DNA of 64,000 bases from Adiantum capillus-veneris (lineage: Eukaryota; Streptophyta; Polypodiopsida; Polypodiales; Pteridaceae): contig CM043960.1 in NCBI GenBank assembly GCA_014529385.2, positions 34,178,396 to 34,242,395 on the forward strand. The letters run 5' to 3'. The notes below the pieces were generated by a model that saw nothing but the letters and a program-made list of their open reading frames with translations, had not been told where the DNA came from and did not search any database. This document shows positions 21,591-31,595 of the stretch, piece by piece. Position numbers and translations under genes: made by a program. Numbering within the stretch: the stretch's first letter is position 1; the number at the start of each line of letters is the position of its first letter.

Positions 21591-22208
21591 TCAAGGTAGG
21601 TGCGCTTCAAGGTAAAGTGATAACACAGTTGGTGACTCTGCAAGTTCACCTTCTTCCATCCACTTAGCAACCATTGGTGGATAGTTTCTGAACTTCACCA
21701 AGTAACGCCTAGCAACCCTGGCTTTCACTTTTCTTTCTTTATGTGCCAAAATCTGTTCCGGGACCAAGATCTCGTCAAGTTCCTCGACTTTCGGTTGATC
21801 TTCAGCTGGCATATCTTCTGGCACATCACCCACATAGGGTCTGAGAAGACTCACGTGAAACGCATTGTGAATTTTCCAACTCTCAGGCAATTTCAGCCTA
21901 TATGAAATATCATTGATTATGTCGCATACTTGAAAAGGCCCATAGTAACGCATACTGAGCTTTGGAAACAATCTTTCCATGCCCTTCATCTTCTTTAACC
22001 TTGCCTTTTCAAAGCGTAGAAGCACCCAATCACCAAGTGAAAATACCACTTCACGACGGTGACGATCAGCTGCTTTCTTTTGCTTTGCCTGAGTCTTTTC
22101 TAAGGTCACTTTGACCTTCTTGTACATTTCATCCATGTCCTGAACATACTTATCTACTTCAAATATCTTGTCCTTTGTATGCAGTATGGGAGGAACTTTC
22201 TTGCCACC
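21591..22208 (-). pseudogene. Chromovirus integrase C-terminus with GPY/F and chromodomain
   Basis: The 181-codon open stretch 22136-21591 contains ADRHRREVVFSLGDWVLLR, MRYYGPFQVCD (GPY/F module) and IHNAFHVSLLRPYVGD. It ends in a chromodomain, EQILAHKERKVKARVARRYL then VKFRNYPPMVAKWMEE. In this family the chromodomain steers integration to particular chromatin. The frame extends upstream to about 22200 (KKVPPILHTKDKIFEVDKYV). This tail looks intact and is the best preserved part of the element. Confidence 0.88.
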
Positions 22209-22590
22209 TTAAACTATCTCAAATGGTGCCTTGCCAGTTGATGAATGCACTGTATTATTGTATGCATACTTCACCAATGGCAAATACTGCTCCCACTTTT
22301 TCTCTGACACATAGCACTTCAGCAGATCTAGGATAGTAGAATTTGCCTCTTCTAACTGCCCATCTGTTTGAGGATGAAATGACGAAGATAATTTGTGCGT
22401 TGTGCCCATATTCTCAAACAAGCCTCTCCAAAACAAACTTGTCATGCGTGGATCACGATCGCTAACAATCGAAAATGGCATGCCATGATACTTGAAAATA
22501 TTGCTCATAAACAAGTGTGCCATCTGATCTGGCTTTATCTTCTTCGTGATAGGAATAAAATGAGCCTGCTTGGCTGAATCTGCAAATGAT
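22209..22590 (-). pseudogene. Integrase catalytic core, second part
   Basis: Contains AHFIPITKKI, FSIVSDRDPRMTSLFW (second catalytic Asp), HPQTDGQLEEANSTILDLLK (catalytic Glu) and YAYNNTVHSSTGKAPFEIV. Integrase inserts the element cDNA. The first catalytic Asp lies in another frame upstream, so a frameshift near 22570-22600 splits the core. All three D, D, E residues are present. Confidence 0.87.
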
Positions 22591-23199
22591 GGTCCAAATA
22601 CCATCATTTTCTGTCTGCGTTCTCGGAAGATCAAAGATAAAATCCATAGCAATACTTTCCCATGGTTTATCTGGAATAGGCAGTGGTTGCAATAACCCTG
22701 GTGCCTTTTGCTTGTCAAACTTGATCTTCTGGCATATCAGGCATTCTCGCACAAAGGCATCCACATCTCTTCTCAATGTAGGCCAGTAGAAGAACGTCTC
22801 AACCGCTTTAACTGTAGCATCTATACCACGATGCCCGGCATACGGTGGGACATGACTCTCTTCCATAACTTTGGGTCGCAATGGCTTTGTGACACACAAT
22901 CTGCCATGCATCATCATAAAGCCATCTTTGAGAAGATAGTATTCATGACGTTGTCCATCCATTAACTGCTCGAAGACCCTTGCAAAATCTTCATCATTTG
23001 CATACTGTTTCCTCATATCATCAAGCTCATGATGATAAGGAATTGACACAGGTGAAATTTGTGGCTTCCTTGACAAGGCATCCACCACAACGTTCTTCTT
23101 GCCTTCCACATGCACAATCTGAAAATGGAACATGGACAAGATATTTGCCCATCGCATATGCTTCTCAGATAACTTTGCCTGTGTCAAGAAGTATCGCAA
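22591..23199 (-). pseudogene. RNase H end, integrase zinc finger and first core motif
   Basis: Begins with RYFLTQAKLSEKHMRWANIL and KKNVVVDALSR, the C-terminal RNase H signature. Then the integrase HHCC finger (SHVPPYAGHRG ... VRECLICQ), then PWESIAMDFIFDLPR (first catalytic Asp) and DGIWTIICRFS. The usual VDRFSK motif is ICRFSQ here. A TAG at 23202-23200 separates it from the RNase H segment upstream. Confidence 0.87.
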
Positions 23200-23202
23200 G
23201 GT

Positions 23203-23690
23203 CTAATGATCCGTTTGGACTACGAAATCTGCACCTAGCAGGTAGTGTTTCCAACTTAAGAGCGCATGAATCACGGCCTGCAATTCTTTTTCATAGACTT
23301 GCATAGTCTTTTCTGGCCCTTGCAAAATTCTACTCTCATAGGCTACTACTTTTCCATCTTGCATTAGCACTGCACCAATGCTACTACCGCAGGCATCACA
23401 CTGGACCACAAATGATTTCCTAAGATCTGGCAACACAATGACTGGATCTGAAGTCATCTTTTCCTTTAAGAGATTAAAAGCTGAAATCTCTTTTTGTGTC
23501 CATCTGAAGGTGACTGCCTTCTTCTGAAGAGCATGTAAAGGTGAAGCAATCTCAGCGAAATTTCAGATAAACCTTTTGTAATAGCAGCATAGTCCTAAGA
23601 AGCTCCGGACATCGTGCACCATCTTCAAATCTGGCCATGACTTGATCGCTTCAACTTTAGCAGGATCCATTCTGACACCATCCTTTGAGA
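23203..23690 (-). pseudogene. RT thumb/connection and RNase H
   Basis: Downstream of RMDPAKVEAIKSWPDLKMV and FLGLCCYYKRFI (one in-frame stop), then IASPLHALQKKAVTFRWTQK and the 84-codon open stretch with VVQCDACGSSIGAVL (RNase H Asp), VAYESRIL, YEKELQAVIHAL (Glu) and FVVQTDH (Asp). RNase H degrades the RNA template. Confidence 0.85.
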
Positions 23691-24076
23691 AACCTTTGAT
23701 TCTTGCGAAACCTTTTTGCTTTGACTACTAAATCCCATGTCATTGCATTATTCAAAGACTTTTTAGGAATGTCGCATAATCAGGTTGACTGCAACAAGAG
23801 GTTGATTTTCAAAATTTCATGCGATGTAAGATTTTTGGTTCAAAATCTTCCAATAATTGTGAAATATTTGGGGAAGAGGAAATCTTCTCTAGGTACTCTT
23901 CAGATGGGGTAACTTCAACTTTATGAATCACTGGAGAGGATTTTGGCTTGAGATTGTAATCATCTTCCAATAATGAATCCCAAAATTCTTTCGAATCATC
24001 TCAGAAACTGCCACTTCATGATTTGCAATTCACATATCATCATCGAGCAAAGAATTAAAAAAAGCATAGTCGTTTC
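23691..24076 (-). pseudogene. Degraded linker; RT fingers and palm deleted
   Basis: Between the protease linker and the RT thumb there is room for only about 125 codons. They read EFWDSLLEDDYNLKPKSSPV, YLEKISSSPNISQLLEDFEP and then noise with several stops. None of the RT palm motifs (LDLRSGYHQI, YxDD) can be found, so the catalytic core of reverse transcriptase is missing. Confidence 0.7.
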
Positions 24077-24715
24077 TTACTCAGAATCTGCAACTATGTC
24101 CTTTTCTTTGTTTGGTAACGAAGTATCACTTGTAAAAACTTCTTGCTTAAAATCATCTTTGTCTTCAGCAATTGACTCACGAGAAGTTAATGAATTCAAA
24201 AATTCATCATTAATAATATCTGCATCTGCATCGAAGATCATATTTGCTTCATAATCCACAGTATCATGCTGTTTGACTAGTAAACGTGAGGCTTGAATCA
24301 CTCGTTCCGCATGATAAAGCCCGTGTAAAATGAGTTCTTGTCCATCTTTGAACAAGTTGATAGTATGTCCTCGAAAGATAATTACTGGATCATATTGGAA
24401 TAACCAATGCTGACCAAGAATCATGTCGTAGTAAGATAGAGACATGAATTCAAAATCTAATCTGCATAATCTTGAATATCAAACTGCAACTGTCGAACTG
24501 TCTGATCACAGGTCAAAATTGATCCATCTGCTAATTCCACATCATATAAGTGAGATGTCTTCTGATTTGGTAAGCCAAGCTCTTGAACTATCTGAGTGAT
24601 GACGAAATTATTAGAGCATCCGCTGTCCACCAAAATGTTAATGGAGCGACCATTGAGAGTTCCAAAAAGGCTCAGAACTTGCTTTGAAAGAAGCTTCAAA
24701 AGTGAAGAACCACAC
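24077..24715 (-). pseudogene. Chromovirus protease and following linker
   Basis: 24699-24457 carries LFGTLNGRSINILVDSGCSN, with an intact aspartic protease D-S-G, then VQELGL and VELADGSIL. 24445-24077 carries YYDMILGQHWLFQYDPVI, the end of the protease fold, then an acidic linker. The protease cuts the polyprotein. A stop at 24459-24457 interrupts it. Confidence 0.83.
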
Positions 24716-25440
24716 TGAGCTGCTTCATAAGAATAGTCGTATCCGCTGAGACATGAATTGTGTTGACCATTGATTTTTCTTTATCCTTAGCAAAATCTGG
24801 TTGTTCAACATTCGATGATGTTTTCGCGTTGGAATTTCTTTTCAAATTAGACAGATTTGGTCTCTTTGGACATTGATACCATCTATGGTCACCATCGTAA
24901 ATTGTACAAAAACCATCCTTCTTTGAAGTTAAAGAAGCATTTGACGAAGAGCCTTGCTGAGTATTGGAATGCTGATCTTGAGAAAAACCACGTCCTTTAC
25001 CACGATCAAGTGGAGGAACATTTGAAGATCTGCTTTGAGCTTGTCGATCTTGAGAATAGAACCCTGAAGTTGAATAAGGCGCTGTGGCTTGCTGTCTGAA
25101 CTGAGAGTGATGTTGGTGAATTTGGCTATAGTTGTCTCTGCGATCGCGCTGTCAAAAGAGAGCGCTATTTGAAGATCTCTCACCAGGGAGAAAATTTTGT
25201 GTAGGGCGTCGATTATCGCCAAGACGCTCCACATAGGCAGTTGCAGCATCCAAGATAGTAGGGGAGGTTGTATGGATATGTACAATGGTAGGTGGAGGTT
25301 GTGTCGAAGCTTCTATTTTCGTATAGGAACTACATGAAGAGCAAGAAGCTTCATTTGATTTCCCTATTCCTGAGCTAGGTGGAACAAATCGTTCTTTCTT
25401 TGGTACCCAAACTAGCTTTGGAGCAGGTGTGTAGCATTCC
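24700..25440 (-). pseudogene. Gag C-terminal part with damaged zinc knuckle
   Basis: One frame is nearly continuous from about 25440, starting LVWVPKKERFVPPSSGIG. It then reads ILDAATAYVERLGDNRRPTQ, a Gln/Ser-rich stretch with one stop (ALF then TGA), DRGKGRGFSQDQHS and a zinc knuckle FCTIYDGDHRWYQCPKR. The knuckle should be C-x2-C-x3-H-x4-C, but its second Cys is Tyr (TAC, one base from TGC). The gag folding domain expected upstream is absent. Confidence 0.65.
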
Positions 25441-26098
25441 GTGATTTTTTCCTTTTCGCGATCTTCAATTGTTTTGGAGCCACAGGATTGAGCTCACATG
25501 GGCCCGGTGACAAGTAAGAGCACCATTTACGTTTTGGCACCCAGATTTGATCATTTCCTTGATAGTAGCCTTGCGCTTCCAATAGTCGTTTAGGAATCCA
25601 ACACCACGTTTCCTTACATTTCTTGGAGTGAGTGGGCTGTTTCTTACAAGGCTTTTTTTTTTTAGCACCAGCTATGGTCGCTAAAGAAGATTTAGGGACC
25701 CACTTGTATGTTTTCTTCGTTATATTAGGATGAGTCTTGTCGAAAGCTATATGCATTGCTTGTAGCATATTTAAGGGTACGAGAATTTCATCCCCCTCAG
25801 GTGTTACCCAGGTCGTCCCCCTATTTCCCCAAGTGTCTATGGATGCTGCTAGGTGGACCCAATCCACATTGTGCGACTCAGTCATCTCAGGTTGTACAGC
25901 CATATAAAGAGAATCTTTCCCGACATTAGTGTCCGCTTTACACATGTAACAATACTGCAATGGGGCCGAGTGAACTGTGGTGTCAGATCTATGATCAATT
26001 ATAAACGTGTTTCCTAGAGGATGTGCTCGACCCGTCAAGATCCACTCGAATGACAGAATCTTGGAACTGCAAGTAGGCATGGTTTTTAGACCAGTCAT
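25412..26098 (-). pseudogene. Linker region with repeated W-(V/I)-P-K motifs
   Basis: The 228-codon open stretch contains YKWVPKSSL (Trp at residue 133), CWIPKRLLEAQGYYQGN (Trp 167) and QIWVPKRKW (Trp 186), in a Lys-rich region. A fourth copy, LVWVPKKERF, follows at about 25409 in another frame and leads into the gag part of the neighbouring element. The first ~28 codons overlap the end of the preceding protease in another frame. Function unknown; presumably a retroelement linker. Confidence 0.5.
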
Positions 26099-26533
26099 GC
26101 ACCATTTTGGCTTCCCGCATGAAAGGACGTCCTAAGATCATCTCAGATGTCATAGTGTATGTGGAGAAATCCATAACAATGAAGGTAATCCTTATTTTAT
26201 GTCCAAAGAGCTTGATCTTGAGATCTTCTAGAATCCCAATAGGTTTAACAATAGACCCATTGGCCATCTTCAATACTATGGTTGTGGTCGCAAGATGAGG
26301 TATTCCCATAGTTTCCCATCAATTTTAGTCACAATGCTAACCTCAACACCACCATCAAGGATTCCCTTCATAGTTAATCCCTTAGTAGTGATTGGTATAG
26401 TCGCATTGGATTCATCACCCTCAAAGTATTGTCCCAACTTGTTAACAAGTATGTCTATAACAAGGTTCTCATCTAAGTTGGGTTGTGGATCTAAGTGTTC
26501 CTCCTCTATTGGCATCTCCCCCGCTCCATCCAT
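25995..26533 (-). pseudogene. Gypsy-type aspartic protease
   Basis: 26533-26276 ends with TIPITTKGLTMKGILDGGVE, where LDGG is the active-site loop (D-G-G, as in several plant gypsy families). 26309-25995 contains LKMANGSIVKPIGILEDLKI, ITFIVMDF and MILGRPFMREAKMVHDW, the C-terminal half with the LGRP(F/W) signature. The two halves are in different frames, and the frameshift lies near 26300. Confidence 0.75.
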
Positions 26534-26595
26534 CTGTGCAAATTGTGGTAGCCCACACTTCAGTTCTCCATTGAGGAAGGCTCACAGAGCTGAGA

Positions 26596-26952
26596 CTAGC
26601 TCGGGGTCTTTATATAGTTTGGACATGATGGTGGTTCTAGCTTCTGAAGACATGAATCCATCAATTTGGCAATGTTTAACGGCACCTTTTGGGCTTCAGT
26701 CCCTTGATGTGGGGAAGATGGGATCTCCATTTCTTTGATAGGATCAAGTAGTCCCTCTATAAACATTCTTTCCATCAAGAAATGAGTACGCCCACTTTCC
26801 CATGACTTTAAGTTACTTTCTTCTTGGATGACACTAGGTATGGCTAAGGGTCTATGGACTTGGTGAGGTTGTTGTTGCGTAGGGAACACTATGTCTGTAA
26901 TCTGGATCTGCCTAGGTGCTGGTTCTAGATCCCTTTGGGTATCTTCTACCAA
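26596..26952 (-). pseudogene. Linker between gag and protease
   Basis: Open stretch of 118 codons without a recognised fold. It reads TDIVFPTQQQPHQVHRPLAI and MERMFIEGLLDPIKEMEIPS, Pro/Gln-rich, and sits between zinc-knuckle gag and protease. Confidence 0.45.
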
Positions 26953-27175
26953 ACTCCTTAATTGCTTGACTCGCTCAATCTCCTCTGTAGGGTTTGGATA
27001 AGTTCCTATCTTCTTCTTGGATCCTAGCCATTGTGGCTCATGAAGATCTTCCTTGTCGTTTCTATCTTAGTGGTCATTTTGGTCTCCATGGTGTCACCTG
27101 AATCAGAATCCTCTCAGCGTCGTTCATATATACGGGGTCGTCACCAGTCCCTATGTTGGTTTTTGAACTGGGGTC

Positions 27176-27892
27176 TCACTTCGCTGCCTTTTGCGATCTC
27201 TTCCTTCGAGTTTTCTTCTTCTTCTGAGATTGGGCAATTGATGTCGTGTCTCTTTCCTCAAGAATATAATTTTGTTTTTGGAGCATTGATCGTGTGAGTA
27301 CGTTTACTGGTACCACAGGTGTACTTTGTGATGACTCCTCGGTAACCTCAATCAAGTTTAATGGCGTGATCTTCGGTGAATTTGGATTATTTGGACATTG
27401 GGCAATCAAATGATCTATGCCACATCGATTACACATGAGTATCGGCATTGTAGATGTGATCGCTTGATTGGTTTGCATTAGTGTGGCGTTCTTTTGTAGC
27501 CTAATAGGACACTCAGCTACACGATGTGGACCTCCACACTCATAGCATTGAAGAGGTGGTCTCTTAGCAGTGTAATTGATATTTTGGCCTCTTGCCGCAA
27601 GAGCAGCTACTTGATATATAGGTTTGACTTGTCCCCAATAGTCCTCCATGTAGTACTGTGGACTTTCCTCAAGCACATCCATCCCATAGGCAATATTAGG
27701 GTCCATATCTTCCTCACAACCTTCTAAACAAGCAATAGATGACTCACAACCCACTTGATTCACAGAAGTGCTTCTCGGATGTGGTGGTTGCGGTCCTATT
27801 ATTGGAGGTGTTAAGGGTGTTGTTTGAACAACATTTTGGACCCTAGGGACCATGTGTTGTGCTGTTTGTTTGAGAGGTGGGGCCGGCATCAA
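27176..27892 (-). pseudogene. Gag C-terminus with two zinc knuckles and a basic tail
   Basis: 238-codon open stretch. It has a Pro-rich start, an acidic part (CEEDMDPNIAYGMDVLEESP), CYECGGPHRVAEC and CNRCGIDHLIAQC, both C-x2-C-x3-H-x4-C, and a Lys/Arg-rich end (KKKKTRRKRSQKAAK). It continues gag from the overlapping upstream stretch in another frame. Knuckles and basic tail suggest RNA binding. Confidence 0.7.
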
Positions 27893-28853
27893 TGCAAGAA
27901 CTCGAGGTGTGTGTCCATGCTAAGGTTGATCTATTGGCCATCGCGTGCTTAAATACTATGCAATCCTTAGCTTGATGACCATACCTCCCACAGGCATTGC
28001 AGTTCCCAGTAAATTTTACTCTAAACGTAGGGCATTCACTGGTATTATGCGGTCCATAGCATATTGAGCACCATTGTTGCTCCCTTCTTGGATACATATG
28101 ATTGTTTTGCGGAGCACGATTGTATCTAAGACTCTCTTGAATAGCCTTGGTGAGATTTGCTAAAGTCATCTCAGATATCTTTGGCTCCTTAGCAATAGGC
28201 TTTAGGGTCATTGGCTGATGCCCTGATGCTTGCGAGCTAATAGATTTAGGCTCAACAGACACTCTTTCTCCTTGAATCATTAAATTATCCTCCAATTGGA
28301 TCGCATTGGTGGCGACTGCTTCCCAAGTGGTGATACCTCTAATAACTAGGCCATTGTAGATATCATGTCGCAATCCCCTAATGAATCTATCAAGCAATTG
28401 ATTATTATTGAAGCACTTATTTGGATTACAACGAGAATTCAAATGCTTCAAGCGACTAATAAAGTCTCTCATCGACTCTCCTTCCTCTCGTTGGGTTTTC
28501 TGGAGCTGAGAGGCTACACCCCAAAGCACTCCCTCTCGTATGTATTCTTTTAAGAATAGTCTCCTAAGAGTAGGGTAAATCGTTTTTTCTTCCACCCTTA
28601 GGGTTCTATACCAATCCCCTGCCTTCCCACTTAAGGTTAGGCTTAAAGCATTACTCTTATGCGGGTCATTGTGTTCTCCTAGAGAATCGCATATTTGTTC
28701 AAACACTTTGATATGCTTTCTCGCAGCCCCGTCTCCACTAAATTTTTGTGTGAGCTTGGCTATTTGTACTGCCTTACTTCTAGGCTCTCTATCAGGTGTG
28801 TTACGCATATTCTTAGCAATAGATCGGCCAATAGATTGAGCAAATGTTGCCAA
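27843..28853 (-). CDS. Gag core with two zinc knuckles
   Basis: 336-codon open stretch, the longest in the element. QKFSGDGAARKHIKVFEQIC opens the retrotransposon gag domain, which continues with LSGKAGDWYRTL, RLFLKEYIREG, EGESMRDFISRLKHLNSRC and LLDRFIRGLRHDIYNGL (about residues 35-190). Two zinc knuckles follow: CSICYGPHNTSEC (C-x2-C-x3-H-x4-C) and CNACGRYGHQAKDC (C-x2-C-x4-H-x4-C). The first codon here is TTG; the frame opens further upstream to a TAG near 28880, so the true start is outside, in a shifted frame. Gag forms the virus-like particle. Confidence 0.75.
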   Translation of the reverse strand: MATFAQSIGRSIAKNMRNTPDREPRSKAVQIAKLTQKFSGDGAARKHIKVFEQICDSLGEHNDPHKSNALSLTLSGKAGDWYRTLRVEEKTIYPTLRRLFLKEYIREGVLWGVASQLQKTQREEGESMRDFISRLKHLNSRCNPNKCFNNNQLLDRFIRGLRHDIYNGLVIRGITTWEAVATNAIQLEDNLMIQGERVSVEPKSISSQASGHQPMTLKPIAKEPKISEMTLANLTKAIQESLRYNRAPQNNHMYPRREQQWCSICYGPHNTSECPTFRVKFTGNCNACGRYGHQAKDCIVFKHAMANRSTLAWTHTSSSCIDAGPTSQTNSTTHGP

Positions 28854-28864
28854 GTCACCTAACC

Positions 28865-29589
28865 GTGGGTAGGTGCTCTAGAGACTACATGTGGAGTAGG
28901 TATTGGCATTGGGCTTGGCACATAGGAAGCCCTTGGGTTCTATGTTGGGTATGATGTTGTGCCATGTGGTGGCCCAAAGTTCATATGTGTGGCCCTGAGC
29001 ATAGCAGACGTTGGATGTGACATGCTAATGCTAGCCGGTATAGTCCCATGAAAATAAGAACTTGGGTGTTGTGGTTGTGGAGCATAGGTAGTTGAAACAA
29101 TGGGAGGGGTAGGGACTACATGAGTGCGATGACCCATAGGTGCATACGATTGGTACACACTTGTAGGTACTGTTGCAGGCATTGAGCTACCATGTAGTGG
29201 TGCTTTACTAACAAATGAGGTCCATGCATGTTTCTTGGCATGCCCATCATTGGGGTAGGCATGATAGCCGTGGTGTCATCAAGGGAAAGATGAGCTAGAC
29301 TTGGAAAGGTAAAGCTATCACTTGTGAGCTCAGATTGCACGGAGACCCCTGGGGAAACAACATATGGAGGATCCATCGGACTTATCGAGGGAGTCTCCAT
29401 TTGCGATAAGGTCGGTTGTTTAGCCTTTCTTGTATCCAAGAATCTCATGAGACCCATTGAATGCATGTTGATCCCCTTGTTTTGTCTCTCTAACTCAATG
29501 ACCCTATGAATGACCTCACAGACTCTTTGTTGTTGATCCTCCACACTAGTAGCACCCATTGTGGATTGTAGGACATCTAACCAACCCAC
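28865..29589 (-). pseudogene. Pro/Ser/Thr-rich gag N-terminal region
   Basis: Two overlapping stretches. 29589-29116 starts MGWLDVLQSTMGATSVEDQQ, has a helical segment (RVCEVIHRVIELERQNKGI) and then Pro/Ser-rich sequence. 29182-28865 is Pro/His/Met-rich (YAPQPQHPSSYFHGTIPA) and leads into the gag core with one more frameshift near 28870. No known fold. Confidence 0.5.
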
Positions 29590-29646
29590 GTGATAGGTGT
29601 GACCTGTGTATAGGTCGGTCAGAGTTTCCGTTTGTAGTTCATGCTC

Positions 29647-30395
29647 CTAGTTCTCATTTAAGAACGCTCCATCTAGGATTGAGGTGCTAGGGGTGTCCTT
29701 TGAGCTAGATACAATGTTGCTTTCTAGGGTTTGGCCCTTAGCAGTTGCTAAGTCAGGAGCACTTGATTGCTCTCTTAGCAAGGATATTGACATAGGTTCT
29801 TTCGCTTTTAACTCTCCTCGTTGCTCTGCCTTGAGTAAGCTCTCGACTTCCTTTTCCCTAGCCGCAGTGATATATCGCTCAACCTCTTGCACTTCGGCAA
29901 GGCTTCTACCACATCGGGTAATATGACCTCGGAGGGAAATAACTCTGAAGAGTCAGGAAGTGCAGTGAATGAAGTATTCTCGTGCACATTCTCTAAGGGC
30001 ATAGGGTCTACGTTGGTCATGAATGGAGAATTTACTTCCCCACCCCCCTCATTTACATCATTAGCTCCATGTTCAGAGCGAGTGGCTCTATTAAAGGTTT
30101 CCTTCAAGCGGCTAAGCACGCTCGGCCCGGACCGCGTGCCCATGGCATGCATGTCTTGGCTTGAGCTATCGGGATTGGGCATTGGGAAACCCTCCATGAC
30201 GTCGTAGTCAGAGGAAGAGTCACTAGCCGCTATGTTTGGGTCTTGGTTTGTACTACCTTGGGTCCTTGTCGAGGGCTCGGAACCTAAGGTAGGTGGATAT
30301 TGAGAACTCGCGTAAGTCGAAATTCTCTCTAGTTGCTCCGTCTCTAGCACACGACCAGAGCGCAGATGCATGTGCCTTTGGCACCTTACAAGCAT
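29647..30395 (-). pseudogene. Gag leader region with LRSGRVLE motif
   Basis: 30395-29808 (195 codons) begins MLVRCQRHMHLRSGRVLETE. An (h)LRSGR motif near the start is common in plant gypsy polyproteins. It is acidic and Ser-rich (DSSSDYDVMEGFPMPNPDSS). 29892-29647 continues in another frame with a charged helix (VERYITAAREKEVESLLKAE). It lies about 700 bp inside the PBS, as expected for the first coding part. Confidence 0.55.
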
Positions 30396-31094
30396 CGGCG
30401 AATAACCTCGAAGGACAATCGCTTACTTTTTTAGGCGTCCATTTTCACTCGTTTTTTTATGGTTTTTAATATTTTTGAATGATCGATTTTTTTATTAAAG
30501 TGTGTGATAGCTCAAAACGAGTGTATCACTCAGAGAGTCGCGGTGTGCTTTACAGCACAATGTTCGGTCACCTGAAGCTTCGTTGGTCCTCAAAAAATCG
30601 ATTTTTAGCTACGTGTGAAGCTAAAATTCGTACTTTTAAAGGGCGACTGAGGCCTAAGTCTGAGCGTGAGCTTGTGCTTGGGTTTGGGCTTGGATCTGGA
30701 GATATTTTTGATCCCGATCCTACCTTTAATTTTTTTAAATTTTTTTAAAAGATAAGGTCGCCGCGGCGTGCGCGAGAGCACACACACACACACTCTACCT
30801 ACTTACTTACAACTAATATACCTATTTTTGCACACTAACACATTTCATTAGCTCTCACAGATCTACTGCCTACTTACTGTACTTTGCATTACACAGAACT
30901 AACAACCTTAATACTAATACCTTACACAGAGAAAAAACACAGTAACCTTTCAAAACCTCATTAACAAAAAAATACACAGTAGTAACACAAAATCCTTCTT
31001 CTCAACACACACACCCTCCTTCCTTACCTTTCCTACAATTGAAATTACACCACAAAAGAAGCATAGGGTGCCATTCAAGCTTAGTGTATGGCAT

Positions 31095-31112
31095 TCCCCG
31101 GCAACGGCGCCA
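31095..31112 (-). other. Primer-binding site, Asp tRNA type
   Basis: Minus strand reads TGGCGCCGTTGCCGGGGA, the Asp-tRNA-type PBS widely seen in plant gypsy elements, full 18-base match. It follows the LTR end (CACA) by four bases. Confidence 0.85.
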
Positions 31113-31116
31113 AAAA

Positions 31117-31547
31117 TGTGCGCGTCTGTTGTATGTCTGTCGCAATGCTCGATCGCACACACTCTCTCTGTCTGTCTCTCTCTCTCTCTCATGCATACAC
31201 ACACACACACAAGGAGATGAAGAAGAAGAAGATGGAGATGGGGCAAGAGCACTCTTCAATTGCACAAATGAGAGAATGAGTGGATTTTAGGTTTAGTTGA
31301 CTTTTATATGAGCTCGCCCCATTCACACTTAGCCAACTAATCCCTTGAATGTTCCTGTTAGAGTGTGCCTCTCATCGGCGATCACTCTTACCCTTTTCCT
31401 ATTGGACCGACAAGCCTGGTACCTGACTCTACCAAATAAATAATATAGCGTCCGTCGTAGGTGATAGGAATGTGCGTGAGGGTTAACATGACACTTCGCG
31501 TATGTGCATCTAGGAGTAGATGTAATGCTGTTAACATAGTCACAACA
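31117..31547 (-). repeat. 5' LTR, about 431 bp
   Basis: Minus strand starts TGTTGTGACTATGTTAACAG (31547) and ends CGCGCACA (31117), so TG...CA. It holds a TATA box and, downstream of it, (CA)n and (CT)n tracts. The right flank is ATCGT, but no second LTR is present to check the duplication. Confidence 0.7.
31302..31309 (-). promoter_or_regulatory. TATA box of the 5' LTR
   Basis: Minus strand GCTCATATAAAAGTC, about 240 bases into the LTR. Confidence 0.6.
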
Positions 31548-31595
31548 ATCGTGATACATTTGGCTCAGATGTAACAATGGCAATAGATACAAGGT

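Larger units (their letters stand above)
20003..25440 (-). mobile_element. Chromovirus-type Ty3/gypsy element, internally deleted
   Basis: Minus-strand order is gag C-terminus, protease, [RT core missing], RNase H, integrase with GPY/F module and chromodomain, polypurine tract, 3' LTR. The order PR-RT-RH-IN defines Ty3/gypsy, and the C-terminal chromodomain places it among chromoviruses. The 5' LTR and gag N-terminus are absent: it abuts another gypsy-type element near 25.4 kb. The left boundary is uncertain; I placed it at the edge of the LTR-like repeat. Confidence 0.85.
25412..31547 (-). mobile_element. Gypsy-type element with LTR, Asp-tRNA PBS, gag and protease
   Basis: Minus-strand order is 5' LTR (31547-31117), PBS (31112-31095), a long gag region (30395-27176), protease (26533-25995) and a linker with W-P-K motifs. 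Downstream pol and the 3' LTR are missing, as the chromovirus piece begins near 25.4 kb. At least six frame changes split the coding region. The protease type (LDGG) and PBS suggest a non-chromovirus gypsy lineage; this is an inference. Confidence 0.75.
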
